In this document: positions 24,849 to 33,348 of the stretch, piece by piece | Position numbering within the stretch: position 1 is the stretch's first letter | Layout of the letters: each line of letters opens with the position of its first letter | Origin: a virus | DNA length: 64,000 nucleotides | Strand: one strand, 5' to 3' | IMG/VR virus record: IMGVR_UViG_3300020444_000002 | Coordinates: 1-64,000 of that record | The notes under the pieces: generated by a model | Seen by the model: only the letters and a program-made list of their open reading frames with translations | What the model was told of the DNA's origin: nothing | The model's database searches: none | Program-made: the position numbers and the translations under genes

Positions 24849-27086
24849 CTAACTTACCATTGATACGAACGCCCAACCGGCGAACTCCCCTTCTTTAATT
24901 GGTACTATTTTTATTGGTTCCATGGATATTTGCCCCCTCGCCTCAAGCTTCTGCACTTCTGTTGTATCCCTGTTTAGAGAAAACACCCTTTCACGCGTAC
25001 CTGATATAGCCGAGTAACCAGCAAACTCTAACGGGGTAATCTGTGTAAAGTCACCTGAATAGATACTGCTATTAACGCGGATACCTTCCGTATTAAGCAC
25101 AACCTGCGTGTTCATTACCTCACCAGCAGCCTGGCTCCACTGCAATACATTTTCTCCAGCAACAAGGCGCAAATCAGTGAAGCTAAAATCTATCGGATCA
25201 TCTGTTTCGACAATAACATCGAAATAGCCGAGTGAGGCGGTTATGCCAGACAGGGATTGTTCATTCCAAAGGTATGAAACACTATCATCAAATGTTACAG
25301 TATAATCATCAGTCGTATTCTGTAGATGAACAGTCACACTACCAGTAGCTTCTTTTTTGCCCTTGACTGCAAATGAATAAATACCGCCCTGCTCCACTAT
25401 GACGCGCTGTGTGAGTGTCCCAGTGCCGGTAATACTTACCTTGTTGCCAGACACAGCTCCATATGTCAAACTTTCTGGGCTGGTGCTTGGTGTTACTTCC
25501 CCATCACCGCTATATTCCCAAAGCTCTATATCACCGTTGCTATCTGTTGCATAGCCAACACTATTCTTTATAATATTGACACCACCTGTGTTCTGGATTG
25601 ATGTTGTTACGCTGTCTATCTCCTGCAATACTTCAGTGTAATTTTCTGCTACGGTATCCTCAAGGGTCGCCAACTCGGAGACTACCGATGTTATCTCGTT
25701 TGCCTGTTTATCCACCTTGATTTCTGTGTTGTAGATAGTCTTAATAACACCGCCAGCGGTTTCGTAATTGATGACCTCTGTATCTGGAACAGTCGAAACA
25801 AGAGCCTCCTTGACTGAACCAGCAAGCACTAGGTGTAATTCTGTTATAAAGGAAGGAACAACCGTAGAGCCTTGTTGGTAAGATATAACATCACCAACCT
25901 CGTGCCAGCCAAGGCCAACAGTGTCTGACTTGCTACCATTCCACCTTATTCCAACCAACTGTTCATATAGTGGTGGCAATAAGTCCTGACGGTCATCATC
26001 AAGAATTTCGACGTTATTAATCTGTACTTCCTGTATTGGTAGGTTTGAGAGTGTTATAGTCCCACTCCCATCTGTTGTTAGGTCTATTATATTTGTGCCA
26101 GCTATAGCATCTTCGTATGTCTGCGTCAAAGCAAATGTATCTGCTTCCGAGTTGGTGTATACAAAATAATTCGTATCTGCCTCTAGCGGTTCGGGCAATG
26201 TGTCTGTTGTTTGTATCTGTACAAGTGACCCATCGGTTAGCCCGTGACCAGTGGCAGTGAATAGGTTTGTTGTTGAATTGATACTGCTAATGGTGCTATT
26301 GCTAGGTTCCGTGTTTACCTGAACGACATTGTCATTCTGTGGTACGCGACCGAGTATAACAGATGTAACAGGGCCATATTTTTCACCTATCTTCAACTTC
26401 TTTAATTCGTTAGACGTAAGCACTTCATCGCTCACAGAGAATTGAGAGAATACTAGCGTGGTGTCAGAAATGCGTGCTGTTGTACCAGTTGCAGCTGCAA
26501 TTTCTTGTATAACTGTCTGGACAGTGGCGTTAGCAATGTTAGCGTACAGGTCTTCTGCTATAACGTAGTCATAGTTTGGTAAGTCACTAAAACTATCCAT
26601 AAGATCAACGCCAATAGCACCAGCAGCTTGTTCCGCCAATTCCTCTACAGTACATGGGTAGGTGAAACCAGAACCGTATTCTGTTTTAATCGCTCGCCAC
26701 ATGTGGTCGTACATATTAACAGTGGTTGTTCCGCTATCGTAGTCATAATCGACATCATCAACAACATAGAACCCTTGGCTAATATAATCAAAACCCTCTA
26801 CGCTTGGGTCGTTATTGTAAAGGCCAAGCCTCACCTGGAATATGTCTTCTGCTGCGACATCTTCTATGATACCGATTAATTTAACAGTTGCCTTTTTTGT
26901 GGTGGTACCAAGGAAAGCCCCCACCGCATCTATGTTCACAGATGTGAGGTAGTTTGAAGAGGTCCATTCTGCTGTGTTATCGTCTATAAAACCGTAAGGG
27001 TCTTGGATTTGGCGTATAACAGTAACGTCAGTTTGTTTTACTGGCGCAGTGGCTAAACTCTCAAATGCTGAATCATGTGTAATCAT
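24849..27086 (-). CDS. tail tip / spike protein
   Basis: The 745-residue protein begins with a Dit/Tal-like beta domain (TDVTVIRQIQDPYGFIDDN, then KATVKLIGII) and a segment of the gp26/prophage tail-protein type (EELAEQAAGAIGVDLMD). It continues with a coiled coil (EITSVVSELATLEDTVAENY) and a beta-sandwich end. It should form the adsorption tip. It is placed upstream of the fibres but before the capsid gene, not after the tape measure as usual. Confidence 0.7.
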   Translation of the reverse strand: MITHDSAFESLATAPVKQTDVTVIRQIQDPYGFIDDNTAEWTSSNYLTSVNIDAVGAFLGTTTKKATVKLIGIIEDVAAEDIFQVRLGLYNNDPSVEGFDYISQGFYVVDDVDYDYDSGTTTVNMYDHMWRAIKTEYGSGFTYPCTVEELAEQAAGAIGVDLMDSFSDLPNYDYVIAEDLYANIANATVQTVIQEIAAATGTTARISDTTLVFSQFSVSDEVLTSNELKKLKIGEKYGPVTSVILGRVPQNDNVVQVNTEPSNSTISSINSTTNLFTATGHGLTDGSLVQIQTTDTLPEPLEADTNYFVYTNSEADTFALTQTYEDAIAGTNIIDLTTDGSGTITLSNLPIQEVQINNVEILDDDRQDLLPPLYEQLVGIRWNGSKSDTVGLGWHEVGDVISYQQGSTVVPSFITELHLVLAGSVKEALVSTVPDTEVINYETAGGVIKTIYNTEIKVDKQANEITSVVSELATLEDTVAENYTEVLQEIDSVTTSIQNTGGVNIIKNSVGYATDSNGDIELWEYSGDGEVTPSTSPESLTYGAVSGNKVSITGTGTLTQRVIVEQGGIYSFAVKGKKEATGSVTVHLQNTTDDYTVTFDDSVSYLWNEQSLSGITASLGYFDVIVETDDPIDFSFTDLRLVAGENVLQWSQAAGEVMNTQVVLNTEGIRVNSSIYSGDFTQITPLEFAGYSAISGTRERVFSLNRDTTEVQKLEARGQISMEPIKIVPIKEGEFAGWAFVSMVS

Positions 27087-27337
27087 TAGTTAATCGGTTG
27101 AATCCTTACGCCAGTCTGCACCTGCGCGTTATTATCTGCACCAAACAAGAAGTTTAACCCACATTTACGACAACGAGCTTCCCCGGCAGAACCAGCAGTG
27201 ACCTTAACACAAAGGGAATTACACTTATATAGTTTTTGGTCTGATTTACTGATGCGCTCGTAGGGGCATCTTACTTCTAGTAGCGCCAAGGCGTTTTCTG
27301 GTAAATTTTGTATGTCTTTTGTTAGCGTCGTTTTCAT
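27086..27337 (-). CDS. Com-like zinc-binding protein
   Basis: The 83-residue protein has CPYE...KCNSLCVKV...EARCRKCGLNF, with Cys pairs placed as in Mu Com-type zinc proteins. Mu Com activates translation of the mom DNA-modification gene. Here it overlaps the tail-tip gene start by one base, so a translational-control or virion role is possible. Family call from motif only. Confidence 0.55.
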   Translation of the reverse strand: MKTTLTKDIQNLPENALALLEVRCPYERISKSDQKLYKCNSLCVKVTAGSAGEARCRKCGLNFLFGADNNAQVQTGVRIQPIN

Positions 27338-27422
27338 ATAATCTCTTTTGGATTTTTTATTTTTATCTACTATTTAGTATAGCACTATCACTATCTCCAA
27401 AAACAGACCCCACAGCTTCCGT

Positions 27423-27854
27423 CTACACTATCAGTTTATCTGTTATGAGATAACCGTTTAAGGCCAAGTGTTCGTATATCTCATCGTTAGTGAAGCCCTC
27501 TTTATGGAGTTGTATAATATGCTCGACTGTACCAATCTTGAATATCTTGTTTTTATTCTGACCGCTTCGGGTATTCCATCGTAGGTTTGTAGCACGATTA
27601 TCTGTTCTCACCCTGTTAATGTGGTCAACCTCTGGATATCCATTCGGGTTTTCCACAAAAGCCACAGCCACTAGCCTGTGGACCCTTTTGCTATAGTTCT
27701 TTCCGTCGTTACCACGCATATACGCGAAAGTATAGCCTCTTTCTGACTTCATCTCCATCACCCTGTCGAGCCTCGCGTGTTTAATCTGCCCCATATTAGA
27801 CACTAAATAATTATCAAAACCCTCTACCTTGCGCCACTCTATTTTTGTTTTCAT
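27423..27854 (-). CDS. NUMOD4-HNH homing endonuclease
   Basis: The 143-residue protein has an N-terminal NUMOD4-like segment (WRKVEGFDNYLVSNMGQIKH) and an HNH core (KRVHRLVAVAF...EVDHINRVRTDNRATNLRW). The C-terminal helices (VEHIIQLHKEGFTNDEIYEH) look DNA-binding. I place the start at the ATG after TTTGGGG; an in-frame TTG upstream lies in a leader hairpin. It interrupts the late operon and is controlled by a structured leader (27855-27941). Confidence 0.85.
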   Translation of the reverse strand: MKTKIEWRKVEGFDNYLVSNMGQIKHARLDRVMEMKSERGYTFAYMRGNDGKNYSKRVHRLVAVAFVENPNGYPEVDHINRVRTDNRATNLRWNTRSGQNKNKIFKIGTVEHIIQLHKEGFTNDEIYEHLALNGYLITDKLIV

Positions 27855-27941
27855 TTTTGTCCCCAAACAAAAAACTCGCTGTTGGGGCAACGAGCTTTCA
27901 TATGTCTATTTTAACACGCCCCAACGTCTATTTTAATTATA
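27855..27941 (-). promoter_or_regulatory. structured leader with hairpin and pseudoknot over the ribosome site
   Basis: After TATAAT (27936-27941) the leader holds three elements. A weak hairpin at 27914-27929 has loop TTGGGG. A 9- or 10-pair hairpin at 27872-27897 has loop CCCCAA (27882-27887) and is followed by six T residues. The segment TTGGGG (27861-27866) then lies just before the ATG. Loop CCCCAA can pair with either TTGGGG, so the ribosome site can be masked or freed. The second copy at 52217-52303 keeps the pairings with changed bases. Confidence 0.8.
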
Positions 27942-27955
27942 ACCTTTTTAGGTTT
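27942..27955. promoter_or_regulatory. palindrome upstream of HNH -10 box
   Basis: AACCT-tttt-AGGTT, a perfect 5+5 inverted repeat, abuts the -10 box. The same 14 bases occur at 52304-52317. Operator candidate. Confidence 0.5.
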
Positions 27956-28042
27956 TGTCAAATAAAATGTTCAGAAAGGCTCAAAACGTCCTCTACAGCG
28001 AGATTTGCTGCGGGGCATGGGTTTATGTACCTTTTTTGGGCT

Positions 28043-28072
28043 AAAACGTCTTAGAGAGGCTTAGAACGCGTC
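28043..28072 (-). repeat. dispersed repeat, copy 3 (inverted)
   Basis: Thirty bases match the reverse complement of 50764-50793 with four differences. It lies beside the homing endonuclease. A weaker relative is at 27970-27990. Confidence 0.6.
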
Positions 28073-28079
28073 TGACGGC

Positions 28080-28367
28080 CTATTTAATTGCGTCCGGGTG
28101 TACTATTTCTTCAACAGCTTCGGTTTCGCTGCTTTTTCCCTTCACAACATTGTCAACTGTTGGGATTTCACCAGTTTCTTTTTTGACGATGTTCTTGTTA
28201 AGAACAGTTGCAGGGATATTTTTCTCTGATTTCTTCCCATTGTTCTTCTGTTGGGTCTTTTTTGCCGGTTTCTTTGATAAAAAAACCTCTAAGGCAGCAG
28301 CTTCTTCTGGGGTGAATTGATAGTACGGGTTCTTCTTAAGCGCCAATAGTTGTTCTATACTTTTCAT
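28080..28367 (-). CDS. hypothetical protein, 95 residues
   Basis: A charged, Lys-rich and probably disordered protein (KKPAKKTQQKNNGKKSEKN in the middle). The N terminus is helical (SIEQLLALKKNPYYQFTPEE). It overlaps the next gene by four bases. It may be a head-region accessory protein; unknown. Confidence 0.6.
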   Translation of the reverse strand: MKSIEQLLALKKNPYYQFTPEEAAALEVFLSKKPAKKTQQKNNGKKSEKNIPATVLNKNIVKKETGEIPTVDNVVKGKSSETEAVEEIVHPDAIK

Positions 28368-28591
28368 TGTGCCTTTTCCTTTATTTGTGTCTCCACTAAT
28401 AATAACACGTCCTCCTCTGGCTTGTCCAAATATTCCGATAGGTCCTGTGAGGCAATACGCTTAATTGTATCGAGCGTATACTGTGGTATCTCTATACCCT
28501 TTTCAGCAGCATTCTCAAACATAGCAATGACAACCAACATACCCATCATCTGTCCGTGTCCGTAGTCATCACTCGGAACTGGCTGCTTCAT
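28364..28591 (-). CDS. hypothetical protein, 75 residues
   Basis: The helical protein (MVVIAMFENAAEKGIEIPQY) has an acidic C terminus. It overlaps 28080-28367. Likely co-translated; unknown function. Confidence 0.6.
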   Translation of the reverse strand: MKQPVPSDDYGHGQMMGMLVVIAMFENAAEKGIEIPQYTLDTIKRIASQDLSEYLDKPEEDVLLLVETQIKEKAQ

Positions 28592-28602
28592 AGTGCCCCC
28601 TG

Positions 28603-28806
28603 TTATTTAATTTCAAAGACTGGACATGTCTTTATCCAGAGTTCTTCGTATAGCTCACCGTTCAATTCTGACAGGTTAGCTGAATACGCCATCATGCGGT
28701 CGAGGCGTTTTACCTCATCTGGCTCCTCGAATTTGTCCATAACATGAAAACGATAGCTACCATTGAGCTTGTACTTCAGTACTGTTAGTGAGTCTGTGTT
28801 ATCCAT
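28603..28806 (-). CDS. hypothetical protein, 67 residues
   Basis: The protein (MDNTDSLTVLKYKLNGSYRF) has one cysteine near its end. The start overlaps the preceding stop by one base. Unknown. Confidence 0.6.
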   Translation of the reverse strand: MDNTDSLTVLKYKLNGSYRFHVMDKFEEPDEVKRLDRMMAYSANLSELNGELYEELWIKTCPVFEIK

Positions 28807-28988
28807 TATTGTGAGTCTGCCTGTTCTAAAACATTAGCTATAACGTCCTCGTCTTTAACCTTTGGCAGCCCTGGCTTGTCTTCAAACACGTCATTGTTGT
28901 CTAGATCGACGAAATACCTAACCTTATTATATACCACTACCAATAGCGGTTTGTCGTCTACTGTTCCGACCATAAATTCTCTTGTCAT
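28806..28988 (-). CDS. hypothetical protein, 60 residues
   Basis: The small beta-rich protein (MVGTVDDKPLLVVVYNKVRY) is the first gene after an early-type promoter (29009-29037) within the late region, so this gene and those downstream can be expressed early. Confidence 0.6.
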   Translation of the reverse strand: MTREFMVGTVDDKPLLVVVYNKVRYFVDLDNNDVFEDKPGLPKVKDEDVIANVLEQADSQ

Positions 28989-29008
28989 GATTGCTCCATT
29001 CAGTCTTA

Positions 29009-29037
29009 ATTATGCGCCTTTTTTCTTAAAAAAGCAA
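29009..29037 (-). promoter_or_regulatory. early-type promoter inside the late region, TTGCTT-17-CATAAT
   Basis: The context GGTTGCTTTTTT...AAAGGCGCATAATT matches the family. It lies directly after the MuF gene stop. Confidence 0.8.
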
Positions 29038-29040
29038 CCC

Positions 29041-30792
29041 CTAATTTAATTCAGCGTAAACGGTATCGCCTTTTATCTTAATAACCTTCAGCCTAGAGCC
29101 ACTCTGCCCTAACACTTCCGCCTCACCAAGTGTCTTACCGCGTTTGCCGAATGTGACTAAGTCGGGGATAATCACCTTCTGGCCTTTCTTAGCCATGATG
29201 ACGAGCATAGAGCCACCCTCATAACGAAACTTCTCTGCTATTTTCTTGTCTGCACTTGTGCTAAGGAACGAACGAGAATAGATAGTCTCGCCCTCATTGA
29301 CATTTTGATGGACTGGTATCTCTGTACCGCGATAAAGGACTGTGTCTTCTGCCAGTGTGATGTTGCCAGCGCGGTTAATGTCATCTATAACTTCACCATA
29401 AGTTGTATCCTTGTCGAATATAGTTAGTGGCTGGTCCAAGTAGTTAGCACGGGCCTGGATATTAATTGCGTCATAGTAGCGACCTTGGTAGGCACGAACA
29501 GCATCTGTGGTATCTTCGTCGTAATGACCATGCTTGCCACTCCAGTAGGCATCCTCAACATATTTGTCAAAAGCTTTAACATTATCTAGGTCACCTATGT
29601 CTATACTGGATGTACTTGCCTTCTTCGCAAAACGACCCTTACGATCACGCTTGTGTTTTCTTTCGTCGAAATCGGCATCATTCATGACCTTGAAGTCGTA
29701 GGTGTTAAGGAATGTGCCGTTATCTTGCTTGATGAGAAGCTCATAGCGACAATGACAATTAACGTGGATGTGGCCACTCTTTAATTTTTCGTAAGTGGGT
29801 TTGAACTTGTATGTTTTCCCACTATCTTTAACTGTAAATGTTTTACCAAATGGCAAGAAGTCGCTATTGAAGGGAATTGGCTTAACCCTCGTAGCCTCAA
29901 TGATTGCCTTACAAATTGGCTCTGGGTGCCCGGTATTGCTCACTAGCCTTTTATACGCTTTTGAGGTGAGGTCGTTCTGAGCAAGAAATTGTTGGTCTGC
30001 ATCAAACTGACTCATAGTGAAGACACGGTTTGCTTCGTTAGAAGCAATCACATTTGCCCGACGTTTACCGACGGTGCTAAATTTATCCTGCAAACTGCGC
30101 ATTACCTGGTCTTTGGTTACGCCACTAAGAATCTGCTCACGAGCATAAGCATAAATTTCTTGGTCCCCAAGAACGGCTTGCACATAGTCCTTGCTATTTA
30201 GAGCTGCAAGCTCCTCGAACCTTTCTTTTACAGCAGCCTCTACTTCTGCGTTAGTAATCTGTTCGTTAATAGACTCATCGAGCAGTTTCTTTATATCCTT
30301 AGCAATCGTGTTGACATGGCTCCTAGCGCCTTTTTCTGCCTGCAAGCGCAAGTCATCTTGACTACTGTCTGTACGGGTGTATATCGCGTTAAGACCGAAC
30401 TGTACGAATAAAGCCTGTAGTCGCTGTCTAGCGTATAGAGGTAGAAGGATAGCACCAATCGTAAGGAGGGCAAACATAAGCGTGTTTACCTGCGGGCTTT
30501 CCTGAGCTTCTTCTAGGATTTGTTCCGCCTCGGAATAGTTGCCATTCTGGATAGCCTGGATATACTGAGCTAGTATCTGGTTATCAACCCTTTGAACGCT
30601 CTGCCTAAATTGTTCTGTCGCCAAGTCAATTTGGCGTTGTTCCGCCTCAGTAATTGGGGCGTTGACTACTTTTTCGGCGTATGATTGTTCGTTGTATTTA
30701 CCAAGACGGTTTCTATACGACACGAAGGACATTAATTCGTCCATCTCTGGCTCTCTACCAACTTCATCTATGTACAACTCTATATTATTCAT
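29041..30792 (-). CDS. MuF-type head protein fused to an ADP-ribosyltransferase
   Basis: The 583-residue protein has an N-terminal helical part and a MuF-like domain (about 230-350, with SNEANRVFTMSQ and HIHVNCHCRYELL). Its C-terminal ADP-ribosyltransferase of the R-S-E class has Arg in TVLYRGTEIP, the STS motif in SRSFLSTSADKKIAEKF, and the E-x-E motif in TLGEAEVLGQSG. MuF proteins sit inside the capsid by the portal. The fused enzyme is probably injected with DNA to modify host proteins, like T4 Alt. Confidence 0.85.
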   Translation of the reverse strand: MNNIELYIDEVGREPEMDELMSFVSYRNRLGKYNEQSYAEKVVNAPITEAEQRQIDLATEQFRQSVQRVDNQILAQYIQAIQNGNYSEAEQILEEAQESPQVNTLMFALLTIGAILLPLYARQRLQALFVQFGLNAIYTRTDSSQDDLRLQAEKGARSHVNTIAKDIKKLLDESINEQITNAEVEAAVKERFEELAALNSKDYVQAVLGDQEIYAYAREQILSGVTKDQVMRSLQDKFSTVGKRRANVIASNEANRVFTMSQFDADQQFLAQNDLTSKAYKRLVSNTGHPEPICKAIIEATRVKPIPFNSDFLPFGKTFTVKDSGKTYKFKPTYEKLKSGHIHVNCHCRYELLIKQDNGTFLNTYDFKVMNDADFDERKHKRDRKGRFAKKASTSSIDIGDLDNVKAFDKYVEDAYWSGKHGHYDEDTTDAVRAYQGRYYDAINIQARANYLDQPLTIFDKDTTYGEVIDDINRAGNITLAEDTVLYRGTEIPVHQNVNEGETIYSRSFLSTSADKKIAEKFRYEGGSMLVIMAKKGQKVIIPDLVTFGKRGKTLGEAEVLGQSGSRLKVIKIKGDTVYAELN

Positions 30793-31549
30793 CTTCTACC
30801 ACCATAATGTTCTTTGGGTCTTTCACCACCATCAGCTCTACGCCCTTGCTATTGTTTTGTATAATCGCATCATGTTCCTCTAGTAGATGGTTGGCAAATT
30901 CTCTAGTTATTTTGTTGTAGTCTTCTATGGTCGCTGTTTTCTTCTCGTAGCCTTCCGGGTTTTTCCACTTCTTCTCTTTTATTCCCCATTGGTACAGATC
31001 GAATGTGAACTTGTTAACGCCATACTTACCAACCTTATGGCTAAAATCATTGATGTCTTCTATGTAAGGGTTTTGTACGTTAATCCTCATCTTGAGTGTT
31101 ACGGCAGAAGAACCATCGGAGGCTTTATCTGCATACCAGTCTGCTACCTCCTTGTCACCAGCTAGGTACACACCATCTCCAAACATCTTATCAGACCTTG
31201 AGCTTCCTGTGTCGAAGCCGCTTTCCTTAATGCCGTCGGCGGATGTGCTATTAGTGCCATGGAATAGAGTATCTTTCACCTTACTATCTTTGGCAAAAGT
31301 ATTTGCCTCATCTGCTGTGCCAGACGGCTTCCATATAGAGCCATTACCGCGTAGAGCGGCTAGTTTATCCATGGCCTCTTGTTTCTTTGAAGCTATCTTT
31401 TTGGCATTTCTGTCGCTACCCTTTGGGACAAACTTCTTACCATGTACCGCGTACAATGCTGCTTTAAGCTTTGCGTTCGGCGAAGTCCCAAAGTGCCCTT
31501 CGCTATCTCTGTATGGATTGCCAGATTCTACATCAATCCTACTAGCCAT
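30785..31549 (-). CDS. second ADP-ribosyltransferase-like protein (H-Y-E type)
   Basis: The 254-residue protein has LFHGTNSTSADGIKESGFD, GDGVYLAGDKEVADWYAD and a C-terminal KGVELMVVKDPKNIMV strand, matching the PARP-like class (His, Tyr, Glu) and not the R-S-E class of its neighbour. It overlaps the MuF-fusion gene by eight bases and the portal is one base upstream, so it is probably also a head-associated effector. Substrate unknown. Confidence 0.72.
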   Translation of the reverse strand: MASRIDVESGNPYRDSEGHFGTSPNAKLKAALYAVHGKKFVPKGSDRNAKKIASKKQEAMDKLAALRGNGSIWKPSGTADEANTFAKDSKVKDTLFHGTNSTSADGIKESGFDTGSSRSDKMFGDGVYLAGDKEVADWYADKASDGSSAVTLKMRINVQNPYIEDINDFSHKVGKYGVNKFTFDLYQWGIKEKKWKNPEGYEKKTATIEDYNKITREFANHLLEEHDAIIQNNSKGVELMVVKDPKNIMVVEDE

Positions 31550-32923
31550 CTAGCTCACCTGTTCTGTAGAGTCTGTTTGTGTACCAACAATCTGCTGTAT
31601 TTCTTCTGGTGTAGCACCAGTCTCTTTGAGCGCTACTGTCAAAGCATCTTCATCTGTTATTTCTGGCTCTAGAGTAGGCATGCCAAGCCCGGCTAAATCA
31701 ATTTCACCAAGCACAAACTGCGTTGCAATCTCTTCCTCGTACCCTGAACTGATTAGGGTCATCTTGAGTGTGAGTTGTGCTTGTGAAAGCTCTACTTCCT
31801 TCATCTTATTGTCATAGTCTGTTGATAGTGGGTTGTGTAGTGCAATCTCGTATCCATTGCTTGTAAAATCATCTGGATAATAACGCTTATAATCCATGTT
31901 AAGCGCACCAATTAGCTTTTTCACTAGTGGCATAATAGCGTTCTCGGTGAAGTCATCCTTCTGTACGCGAGCTGTTTCACGGCCAGTTCCACTTTGGTCT
32001 AGGCCTAGCTGGTTCTTGCTCGTACCACCAATAGCAATAAGCTGGTCACGGTTATTGCCATTAACGTCTGTTAGAGCAGATTTGTTAAGGTCGATACTTG
32101 TATCTGTATAAGCAATAGCGCCTTTACCATTACTAAAAATAGGCTCTCCCTGCGTATGTTCTAGGACACGCCGTTTGAAGTTCTCGAACTCGTGGTCCTC
32201 CATAATGACATCTGACGTTATGAGGCCGGGAGCATTAATGTTGTTACGAATAGATTTGCGCTGGTAGTCTGCGGCCTGCTTGAGAACAAACTGAGCATCA
32301 CTTGCTGCATCGCCCATACTGAACGACTTCTTGCGATCTACTGGGTTAGTCTTTATAACTGGGATAATCATTTGTACTGGTATTTCACGTTGCATACCAT
32401 CACGGCTTTCAATATAGCCACCAAGTTCACCTTCCGTGTTGAATACACGTCTAACCTGATACGGGTTAAGGATTTCAAAGTTCTTCACATTACCTACCCT
32501 TGTATAGCCGTTGCGCATTTTGCTGGTTCCGATGCCGCGAACAGCAAGAACGTAAAAGACCCCCTCTAGGTCCATATAACGCGAGTACTCATACCAAAAG
32601 TCCTCTGCTGTGAAATCAAGGGAATCGTTAATAAGTTTAAGATATGGGTGTTCTGCTTGCCTACCGTCCTTCTTAGTAGACTTCGTGTAGGTATATCCTG
32701 TCCCAAGTTCTACTGCACGGTTAGCTCGACGTTCGATAATAGCGTAGCCATAACCTGTGTACAAGTCCTCATCAGATAGCACTGGGTCATCTATATTTAA
32801 GCCCATCTTAGGGCGAGCGCCAAACCGAAGAAATTCGTTGGCTAGTGTTGAGTTGTTTTGCTTTTCAATGCTTGGCGCTGTGAGCGCTCTTACCGCATTT
32901 CTAACGCGATTGAGTGGGTTCAT
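31550..32923 (-). CDS. portal protein
   Basis: The 457-residue protein follows the HK97-type portal pattern: YTGYGYAIIERRANRAVELG near residue 56, a beta-rich wing (KNFEILNPYQVRRVF), and a C-terminal helical domain with LIAIGGTSKNQLGLDQSGTG then long helices. It forms the dodecameric DNA channel at the head vertex. It lies between terminase and MuF. Confidence 0.88.
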   Translation of the reverse strand: MNPLNRVRNAVRALTAPSIEKQNNSTLANEFLRFGARPKMGLNIDDPVLSDEDLYTGYGYAIIERRANRAVELGTGYTYTKSTKKDGRQAEHPYLKLINDSLDFTAEDFWYEYSRYMDLEGVFYVLAVRGIGTSKMRNGYTRVGNVKNFEILNPYQVRRVFNTEGELGGYIESRDGMQREIPVQMIIPVIKTNPVDRKKSFSMGDAASDAQFVLKQAADYQRKSIRNNINAPGLITSDVIMEDHEFENFKRRVLEHTQGEPIFSNGKGAIAYTDTSIDLNKSALTDVNGNNRDQLIAIGGTSKNQLGLDQSGTGRETARVQKDDFTENAIMPLVKKLIGALNMDYKRYYPDDFTSNGYEIALHNPLSTDYDNKMKEVELSQAQLTLKMTLISSGYEEEIATQFVLGEIDLAGLGMPTLEPEITDEDALTVALKETGATPEEIQQIVGTQTDSTEQVS

Positions 32924-32969
32924 CTATTGCTTTTTCTCTTTTTATTACTCTATACGCTACGGTATTATT

Positions 32970-32990
32970 ATCTATTGTTTATTATACATT
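32970..32990 (-). promoter_or_regulatory. possible -10 box for portal gene
   Basis: ATGTATAATAAAC lies about 55 bases before the portal ATG. No clear -35. Weak. Confidence 0.3.
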
Positions 32991-32995
32991 ACAGC

Positions 32996-33223
32996 TCAAA
33001 GTAAATGGCGCGTATAGTTAGGGTTACGCTTCTTAATCGGCTTACGGTAGCTTTTGTCGCGCCTGTACTCTTTAGCCCTGTTAAAATCATCAGGGTGGGA
33101 TTTCTTTTGCTCAGCTTTGTATATTTTGTAAATCCCCTTGGCTGTTGATTCTAGTTCCTCATAAGATGCATGGTTATTAGCCCACTCCACTATAGCTTCT
33201 GGTGTAAGTTCGTATGCTTCCAT
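32996..33223 (-). CDS. small basic protein between ncRNA and portal
   Basis: The 75-residue protein has a helical N terminus (TPEAIVEWANNHASYEELES) and a very basic C terminus (YRRDKSYRKPIKKRNPNYTR). A terminator for the structured RNA ends just upstream, and TATACT/TATAAA-like boxes lie in the gap. RNA or DNA binding is plausible. Confidence 0.6.
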   Translation of the reverse strand: MEAYELTPEAIVEWANNHASYEELESTAKGIYKIYKAEQKKSHPDDFNRAKEYRRDKSYRKPIKKRNPNYTRHLL

Positions 33224-33261
33224 ATTATTAGTATAACTGTTTTATACTACTTGTGCAAACT

Positions 33262-33285
33262 AAAAACCCAACGAGGTGCGTTGGG
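33262..33285 (-). terminator. intrinsic terminator of the structured RNA
   Basis: CCCAACG-cacct-CGTTGGG followed by TTTTT on the minus strand. Confidence 0.88.
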
Positions 33286-33342
33286 CTAGCGGTTACAAAC
33301 AAGGGAAGTCAGCCTGTAACACTTAGTTCTGAATCTATTACT

Positions 33343-33348
33343 ATTATA
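33343..33348 (-). promoter_or_regulatory. extended -10 inside the structured RNA
   Basis: TGCTATAAT would start a short RNA holding GTTACA/TGTAAC and the terminator. Confidence 0.45.
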
